Shown piece by piece: positions 13,975 to 17,933 of a DNA stretch of 17,933 nt. Location: assembly GCF_901875635.1 (NCBI RefSeq), contig NZ_CABFMN010000151.1, forward strand, positions 1 through 17,933, written 5' to 3'. Under the pieces are notes generated by a model. That model saw only the letters and a list, made by a program, of their open reading frames with translations, was not told where the DNA came from and made no database searches. The DNA comes from Xylophilus ampelinus (GTDB lineage: Bacteria; Pseudomonadota; Gammaproteobacteria; Burkholderiales; Burkholderiaceae_C). Each line of letters begins with the position of its first letter. Position 1 is the stretch's first letter. The translations under genes were made by a program, and so were the position numbers.

Positions 13975-14385
13975 ATGAGCATTCTTGGCAAGATTCTCGG
14001 CAAGATCTTTCCGTCGGCCCACGCAAGCCAGTCGTCGTCCCAACTTGGTGGCGCAACTGCCACTGCCACTGCTACAGTTGCGCCCCCCGCAGCTGCTGGT
14101 ACTACACCGCCCGCACCCGCCATGTCCCAAGTTGACGTGGAAGCGCTGTTGACCGAAAAAGCGGCAAGCAGTGGTGAAAAGCTCAACTGGAGATCCTCGA
14201 TCGTTGACCTCTTGAAACTGCTCGATATCGACAGCTCGCTCAGCGCGCGCAAGGATCTCGCCACAGAACTGGGATATAAGGGTGCGCTCGACGGTTCTGC
14301 AGAGATGAATCTCTGGCTGCACCGCCAGGTCATGAATCGTGTGGCAGCCAATGGCGGCAAGGTTCCTGCGGACCTCAAAGATTGA
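13975..14385 (+). CDS. DUF3597 family protein (copy 2)
   Basis: A 136-aa paralogue of the gene at 5178-5612 with the same build: MSILGKILGKIF start, low-complexity Ala/Thr/Pro linker (about 20-50), and conserved domain from MSQVDVEALL to KVPADLKD. By hand alignment about 64 of the last 87 residues are identical to copy 1. The ATG follows AGGAG at 6 nt. It lies on the plus strand, divergent from the truncated ku gene. Differences are spread along the domain, so the two copies are old paralogues and not a recent duplication within the window. Function unknown. Confidence 0.9.
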   Translation: MSILGKILGKIFPSAHASQSSSQLGGATATATATVAPPAAAGTTPPAPAMSQVDVEALLTEKAASSGEKLNWRSSIVDLLKLLDIDSSLSARKDLATELGYKGALDGSAEMNLWLHRQVMNRVAANGGKVPADLKD

Positions 14386-14456
14386 GCACTTCCATCTTTC
14401 GCGGCGCGGCTGATTAGCTCCCCCTATTCCCAGGCATGCAGAGTCGAACTGGAAAG

Positions 14457-14744
14457 CTAGACCCCCCGTCCGCTCTGCGGCTGCCTGGCCTGAGCGAGGT
14501 GATCGGCGATCCACCTTCGCGCCGCGAGCAACAGCTCCCGTTCAGCGTCGCTTGCGGATTCGAAGTCTTGACAAAATGACATTCGACAAAGGACGCGCCC
14601 CTCATAGGTCACGGCAGCAAAGTAGTACCCGAGCGCATCTTTTTCGACAGGAACTGTCCAGCCAGCCGGCATGGCTGGTGAACTGTGGTCTTCAATAGAT
14701 CGCGGGCTGTGCACGGTACTGTGGATGACAACGGGTATCAACAC
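14457..14744 (-). CDS. Small hypothetical protein, about 95 aa
   Basis: A short cytosolic protein of unknown function. Its coherent core is GWTVPVEKDALGYYFAAVTY, GRVLCRMSFCQDF, then an amphipathic C-terminal helix (DAERELLLAARRWIADHLAQ). The GTG at 14744 is the longest start; an ATG at 14672 (MPAGWTV) gives 71 residues and begins right at the conserved-looking core, but neither has a strong ribosome-binding site. It is divergent from the small ORF at 14768 with a palindrome between them. I have a vague memory of similar small proteins in Burkholderiales but cannot name a family. Confidence 0.55.
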   Translation of the reverse strand: MLIPVVIHSTVHSPRSIEDHSSPAMPAGWTVPVEKDALGYYFAAVTYEGRVLCRMSFCQDFESASDAERELLLAARRWIADHLAQARQPQSGRGV

Positions 14745-14748
14745 AGGC

Positions 14749-14764
14749 GCACACGTGGGTGTGC
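14749..14764. promoter_or_regulatory. Palindrome between two divergent small ORFs, operator candidate
   Basis: GCACAC, 4-nt spacer GTGG, GTGTGC: a perfect 6-bp dyad in the 23-bp gap between the starts at 14744 (minus) and 14768 (plus). The placement suggests a shared regulator site; there is no direct support. Confidence 0.3.
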
Positions 14765-14767
14765 AGC

Positions 14768-14917
14768 ATGAAGCACCCTTATACTATGAGTTCCAGCTTA
14801 TCGCTTCTTGTCGACCTCGCTGCACACAGTAGTCCCGTGACACTTTATGACGCGGAGAGGATTTATGCAGCACTCTATCTAGAGGCGGCCCATTTGATCC
14901 GAGCCGAATTTTCGTGA
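14768..14917 (+). CDS. Small ORF, about 49 aa, hypothetical
   Basis: An in-frame ORF with ATG at 14768 or 14786. Its translation looks like a real protein: LSLLVDLAAHSSPVTLYDAE, then RIYAALYLEAAHLIRAEF. It would be acidic, helical and Leu/Ala rich, with no membrane segment. It is divergent from the 95-aa gene. No clear ribosome-binding site is seen. An antisense open stretch covers its 3' end, which weakens the case. Function unknown. Confidence 0.35.
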   Translation: MKHPYTMSSSLSLLVDLAAHSSPVTLYDAERIYAALYLEAAHLIRAEFS

Positions 14918-15029
14918 TCAGGCCCGGCCTCTACGGTGAGTAGCGCGATCGCGTCGCGAATCACTGCAGGCGGCTCCCGGGAGGTGGAAAAGGTGGCCAA
15001 ACTCTCTAGTGGTCGGCGGCGGCGGGCCC

Positions 15030-15374
15030 TTAAAAACTGAAGCGCCCAACAGGCAAGATCAGTTTACACCGAGGAGGTGGAACTTGCTCGCTCGACGAGC
15101 CGGCTGACCGTTCGCAGCAAAGCACTACGCCGGGCTTGCGGACATTCTTCGCAGCCAGCGTGTCGCGGCCATTCGCAAGGCGATCCATCCAATACAGGCG
15201 TTCCACGCTTTTCTCCCACTCGTCCCAAGCAAGGAAGAATTGAGACGCTTGCGGACCGTCTCTTCCGTTGCTCAGGGTAGGAGGGTCCGGCACGGGCCAG
15301 CCCTGTTCGTAAAGATGCGAGGGCCTCGCCACTGACGGGCAGCTGCACTGAATCGCCCCGGATTCCCTAGACAC
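15030..15374 (-). CDS. Doubtful ORF or 3' remnant of a gene cut by an IS3 element
   Basis: The frame's start lies within the IS3 right end at 15349, so only the part below 15348 can be native. The middle is protein-like (FFLAWDEWEKSVERLYWMDR, LANGRDTLAAKNVRKPG) and the ends are not. It may be the tail of a gene into which the IS3 element inserted or was deleted. No family recognised; a competing frame covers the same bases. Confidence 0.25.
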   Translation of the reverse strand: MSRESGAIQCSCPSVARPSHLYEQGWPVPDPPTLSNGRDGPQASQFFLAWDEWEKSVERLYWMDRLANGRDTLAAKNVRKPGVVLCCERSAGSSSEQVPPPRCKLILPVGRFSF

Positions 15375-15690
15375 TTTTGAGCCGTTGGGAATGGCGTCGT
15401 TCGAACTCTACCGGCGAAGTATCTCCGGCAGTGCCGTGGCGCCGCTTTGGGTTGTAGAACATCTCGATGTAGTTGAAGACGTCGGCCTTGGCGGCATCGC
15501 GCGTTAGATAGATCTGGCGGCGGATGCGTTCGCGCTTGAGCAACTGGAAGAAGCTCTCGGCCACGGCGTTGTCGTGGCAGTTGCCGCGACGGCTCATGCT
15601 ACAGATCAGCTTGTGGTCGCGTAGGAAGTCCTGCCAGTCATGCCCAGTGAACTGACTGCCTTGATCCGAATGCACTGTGACTGGCTGCTC
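15349..15690 (-). mobile_element. 3' fragment of a second IS3-family element
   Basis: The tip at 15349 reads TGAATCGCCCCGGATTCCCT, an IS3-family terminus different from the one at 15753. The end of orfB lies 18 bp inside it. The element is cut at about 15690, upstream of the VHSDQG motif; the missing part is not in the window. Confidence 0.75.
15367..15690 (-). pseudogene. IS3-family OrfB transposase, C-terminal fragment
   Basis: The fragment has the second half of the DDE catalytic domain of an IS3-group transposase: VHSDQGSQFTGHDWQDFL (second Asp), SMSRRGNCHDNAVAESFFQL (third acidic residue, Glu) and LKRERI, and the terminal YIEMFYNPKRRHG and SPVEFERR. The first catalytic Asp and the N-terminus are missing. 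An apparent start at 15744 lies in unrelated sequence and is not a real gene start. Confidence 0.85.
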
Positions 15691-15752
15691 GGGTCTCAAA
15701 CACGGCCCGTCGGGAAATGAGGGAACTGTTGTCTCCCATCGCAAGCCACGCC

Positions 15753-15925
15753 TGAACCGCCCCGGGTTTCACGGAGGCCGGTTGGCTTGAGTCAGGCCGG
15801 ACTGGCCTGCTGCTCAAGATTGCGATAGTAGGCGGCCTCGAACTCAGCCGGCGGCACGTAGCCCAACGGGGCCATCAGCCGATGGTTGTTGAACCATGAC
15901 ACCCACTCGATCATCAACAGGTCTC
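15753..15925 (-). mobile_element. 3' tip of an IS3-family element of the same type as that at 4417-5156
   Basis: It starts TGAACCGCCCCGGGTTTCAC on the plus strand, sharing 17 bp with the tip at 5156. The last codons of an IS3 orfB follow. Similarity to IS3 is lost beyond about 15925, and 60 bp of unassigned DNA separate it from the other IS3 fragment. Confidence 0.75.
15792..15925 (-). pseudogene. IS3-family OrfB, last 40 or so residues
   Basis: The frame encodes IEWVSWFNNHRLMAPLGYVP, then PAEFEAAYYRNLEQQ and a TGA 39 bp inside the tip. This is the standard end of an IS3 (IS3 subgroup) transposase. Nothing of the catalytic core remains; an upstream start at 15983 reads into unrelated AT-richer sequence. 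Confidence 0.8.
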
Positions 15926-16123
15926 GCAAGCCCGCGTGGTTAAAGGGATTTGCGATGATCGTCGTAAATTTTACCGTCGGCATTTACCGTCAAAAAAGCT
16001 CGCTTAATGCTGGCGCGGGTTATGGAGCGATTTGCGCGGCGTCGACACTTTCGGCCTTATCGTCGATCAGATTACATCTTAGCGCGCTCGAACTTGCCCT
16101 GAAACGCCCTGCTCTTCGCCTGC
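15926..16123. other. AT-richer spacer with a short direct repeat
   Basis: No gene is seen. The patch around 15955-16000 is clearly richer in A and T than its surroundings and holds TTTACCGTC twice (15970-15978 and 15983-15991, 13-bp period) followed by an A-run. It may be the scar of another mobile element. Confidence 0.35.
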
Positions 16124-17464
16124 TTACGGTGGCATCCCACCGAGTGTTCTGGCCGCCTGTTCAAGCCCGCCCAGGATGGCATCGCGGACACGCGGTGAGA
16201 AGTCTTGTGGCAATTCGGCTTGCACTTCGGCAATGGCCGCTGGCGTACGAGCCAGGAGTTCTTCGATGATCGACTCGACGGTCGATGCGTACCCAACTTT
16301 CTGAGCGGTGCTGTTGAAGTGCCTGCGCTGGATGCTGTGCATCTCGTAGTGCCGGTTCTTGCCGAGCAGGGCCATGGCCAGCTTGATTTCATACGGCGAC
16401 CACTGGTTGGGGCCATCGCCCAACACCGGGTAGACCGACATCACGTCATACAGCGGGGTCAACTGAAAACGGCCGCGTGGCAGAAGCTGGATGCTGAAGT
16501 TCTTGGCATGGCCGTCGGGCGCTCGCAGCAACCAGAACAGCACCTGCGCCGCCATCAGCGCCTTCATGTCAGCCTCGGCGTTCATCGATTGCCGCAGCGT
16601 ACCGAACAAGGCCTTGAGCCCTGGACCGCCCTCATTCTCGTACTTGCGCAATGGCGAGCAGCCCTCGACCTGGCAAAAGTCTTCCTGTGGCAGACGCATG
16701 AGCCACTGCCCATTGGGTGCGACGCGCCGGTCGAAACGTTCCACCACCAGCACACGCTGCCGGCCGAAGGTCGCGATGCGGGCATCAGCCACGGGCAATC
16801 CGTAGGCTTTCAGCAGCCGCAAGCACAGCCATTCGTTGTCGACGGACGTGCTGAAGTCCGCCCGCCGCCCGCCCATCAGACCGAGCGGAAGCTTGAAGAT
16901 GTGGCTCGTCGGCGTGGCGCCACGCGGCGCCAGCCATTGCCCGTCCCACCACAGGAAGGCGGTCTTCTCCTGCGCACCGGCCAGCGAGATGCGGAAGTCC
17001 GCATCCGGGTCTCGGCCCACAGCGAAGGCCTGCGGCGAAACGGTTTCGATCAGGTGCCGCTCGATATCCTCTTCAGATAGGGGCACGCCCTCGATGCGAT
17101 CAAAGTCCGTGGGCACCTCCTCCTCATCCAGGATTTGGACGGCGCCCACGCAATCGCGCCCGATGGCCTTCAGCAAGTCGAACGGCTCGGTCGAACCCGT
17201 CCTGAAGCGCTCGGCCACGCGGCGGCGGATCGCGTCGCTGTCCGGCAGCAGGTTGTCGAAGTAGTTGGCGACCTTCTCGCCCTTGACCGGCAGGTTCTGC
17301 AGGTTGAACGGCAGCGACAAGGACAGCGGTCGGCCCATATCGACAGCAAGCCAATCCGCGTCGTACTGCAACTCCATCTCTCCGCGAGCAGGGATCGTCC
17401 ATCGGCCGACGCGAACACCGTTGGTCCAGATGGACAGGCTGCGGCTGTGTGATCGACGTCCCAT
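16124..17464 (-). CDS. hipA: HipA toxin, serine/threonine kinase
   Basis: HipA phosphorylates a target (glutamyl-tRNA synthetase in E. coli) and so stops translation and favours dormancy; HipB neutralises it. The 446 residues match the usual length (440 in E. coli). Order: N-terminal couple_hipA domain (about 5-110, with RPLSLSLPF and NYFDNLLPDSD), the autophosphorylation/activation loop SLAGAQEKTAF (160-170), Lys191 in HIFKLPLG, the catalytic loop PDGHAKNFSI (Asp317, Asn322), and the Mg-binding Asp340 in LTPLYDVMS. All key residues are present. The ATG at 17464 lies 1 bp after the hipB stop (TGACATG), so translation is coupled; a longer frame to 17551 only overlaps hipB. Expression would be from the hipB promoter. 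Confidence 0.95.
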   Translation of the reverse strand: MGRRSHSRSLSIWTNGVRVGRWTIPARGEMELQYDADWLAVDMGRPLSLSLPFNLQNLPVKGEKVANYFDNLLPDSDAIRRRVAERFRTGSTEPFDLLKAIGRDCVGAVQILDEEEVPTDFDRIEGVPLSEEDIERHLIETVSPQAFAVGRDPDADFRISLAGAQEKTAFLWWDGQWLAPRGATPTSHIFKLPLGLMGGRRADFSTSVDNEWLCLRLLKAYGLPVADARIATFGRQRVLVVERFDRRVAPNGQWLMRLPQEDFCQVEGCSPLRKYENEGGPGLKALFGTLRQSMNAEADMKALMAAQVLFWLLRAPDGHAKNFSIQLLPRGRFQLTPLYDVMSVYPVLGDGPNQWSPYEIKLAMALLGKNRHYEMHSIQRRHFNSTAQKVGYASTVESIIEELLARTPAAIAEVQAELPQDFSPRVRDAILGGLEQAARTLGGMPP

Positions 17465-17465
17465 G

Positions 17466-17726
17466 TCACCAATCCGTGGTCGGCGTCGACACCGCCGCCC
17501 TGCCCCGCGCCCCCAATGCCAACTCCAGGCCCAGCGCCGCACACCATGCAAGGAGTTGCTCCACGCTCAGCTCGTGGGCGTGGAGTTCGAGATGAGAGAC
17601 ACGCGACTGGCTCAAGCCGATACGGGTAGCCAGCGCCGACTGGGTCAGCCCTTGGGCCTTGCGCGCGGCCTGCAGCATCGAGCCGAGTTGGCCGGTAGTG
17701 ACCAGTGAATGTGACGTCGGCGGCAT
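17466..17726 (-). CDS. hipB: HipB-like antitoxin, XRE-family repressor
   Basis: An 86-aa DNA-binding antitoxin just upstream of hipA. An XRE helix-turn-helix occupies about residues 15-72 (LGSMLQAARKAQGLTQSALA, IGLSQSRVSHLELHAHELSV, QLLAWCAALGLEL), followed by a short flexible tail of the kind that often contacts HipA. The ATG at 17726 fits HipB length; a longer frame to 17798 runs through the promoter and is rejected. It should repress its own operon through the paired CTGA-N3-TCA repeats upstream. Confidence 0.9.
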   Translation of the reverse strand: MPPTSHSLVTTGQLGSMLQAARKAQGLTQSALATRIGLSQSRVSHLELHAHELSVEQLLAWCAALGLELALGARGRAAVSTPTTDW

Positions 17727-17731
17727 GGCGA

Positions 17732-17745
17732 ATACCTGAGATTCA
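17732..17745 (-). promoter_or_regulatory. hipBA operator candidate 1
   Basis: ATACCTGAGATTCA, with dyad CTGA-N3-TCAG extending one base further, lies between the -10 box and the hipB start. A near-identical copy is 52 bp away (about five helical turns) beside the -35 box. The pair fits cooperative HipB dimers. Confidence 0.55.
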
Positions 17746-17754
17746 GATAAACGC

Positions 17755-17783
17755 AATATAGCTGAAAAACAAATATTTGCCAA
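17755..17783 (-). promoter_or_regulatory. hipBA promoter
   Basis: On the minus strand: -35 TTGGCA (17778-17783), 17-bp spacer, -10 TATATT (17755-17760), about 30 bp before the hipB ATG. The boxes are close to the sigma-70 consensus with ideal spacing, and the stretch is AT-rich against a GC-rich background. Confidence 0.7.
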
Positions 17784-17797
17784 ATACCTGAAATTCA
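17784..17797 (-). promoter_or_regulatory. hipBA operator candidate 2
   Basis: ATACCTGAAATTCA, directly next to the -35 box and one base different from the copy at 17732-17745. Binding at both sites would bracket the promoter. Confidence 0.55.
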
Positions 17798-17873
17798 ACT
17801 ACGCGAGCTCTGGCTGCGCCCCAGTGCCCGCTATCAAGCTTCACCTAAGCGGCTTAACTGTCCGCGCCGAAGT

Positions 17874-17909
17874 AGAAGTGAGCCACCGGGCCGATTGAGA
17901 AGTGAGCCA
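17874..17909. repeat. Two direct repeats resembling an IS21-family end
   Basis: AGAAGTGAGCCA occurs at 17874-17885 and 17898-17909, 24 bp apart. IS21-family termini carry several such spaced direct repeats. No istA or istB sequence is in the window, so this is a tentative reading of an element continuing beyond the edge. Confidence 0.4.
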
Positions 17910-17933
17910 GGGGTGGAAGCCGACTTTGCGATG

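Noticed and set aside
1..17933. CRISPR array, tRNA or rRNA genes.
   Set aside because: I found no regularly spaced repeats and no tRNA- or rRNA-like sequence on either strand. The CHAT gene raised the question of a nearby type III-E-like CRISPR locus, but none is present.

Overview
The window is GC-rich DNA from a beta-proteobacterium, most likely a Burkholderiales member (Comamonadaceae or Burkholderiaceae type). This rests on the codon use of the insertion-sequence genes, the DUF3597 / DUF883 / holin-like gene set, and a Ku fragment next to a MerR-TPR gene. It reads as an accessory, repeatedly rearranged region: at least four insertion-sequence pieces, several cut-off or frameshifted genes, and a few intact accessory genes, namely a large TPR-CHAT protease, a hipBA toxin-antitoxin pair and two DUF3597 genes.

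Layout. 1-1405: an unrecognised 261-aa gene (minus strand) with a terminator-like hairpin behind it and a probably decayed gene in front. 1406-7800: a 6379-bp unit (1414-7792) bounded by 40-bp perfect terminal inverted repeats and an 8-bp direct repeat (GAGCAGGA), the size expected for an IS66-family target duplication. It holds a full IS66 gene set (tnpA, tnpB, tnpC and a fourth ORF), the native IS66 right end at about 4416, the 5' half of an IS3-family element, a DUF3597 gene, a three-gene membrane cluster (DUF883/YqjD-like, YqjE/holin-like, unknown), and two broken histidine kinase pieces joined head to head. 7801-12591: about 500 bp with no recognised gene, then an 1134-aa TPR-CHAT protein with its His-Cys pair intact, then about 890 bp without a convincing gene. 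12592-14385: MerR-TPR gene, C-terminal frameshifted remnant of ku, second DUF3597 gene. 14386-16123: small unknown ORFs and the 3' ends of two IS3-family elements. 16124-17933: hipBA on the minus strand with a readable promoter and paired operator-like repeats, followed by short repeats resembling an IS21-family end.

How the parts relate. The IS66 unit appears to have moved with cargo, using its true left end and a second, inverted copy of that left end 3.4 kb beyond its native right end. It lies between the CHAT gene and the 261-aa gene, which run in the same direction and would be about 1.1 kb apart without it. One base change at 1867 (inferred) removes both the tnpA stop and the tnpB start, so the element may no longer move by itself. 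CHAT and hipBA are the intact stress or defence-type genes. The CHAT gene has no obvious partner nearby except, possibly, the 261-aa gene.
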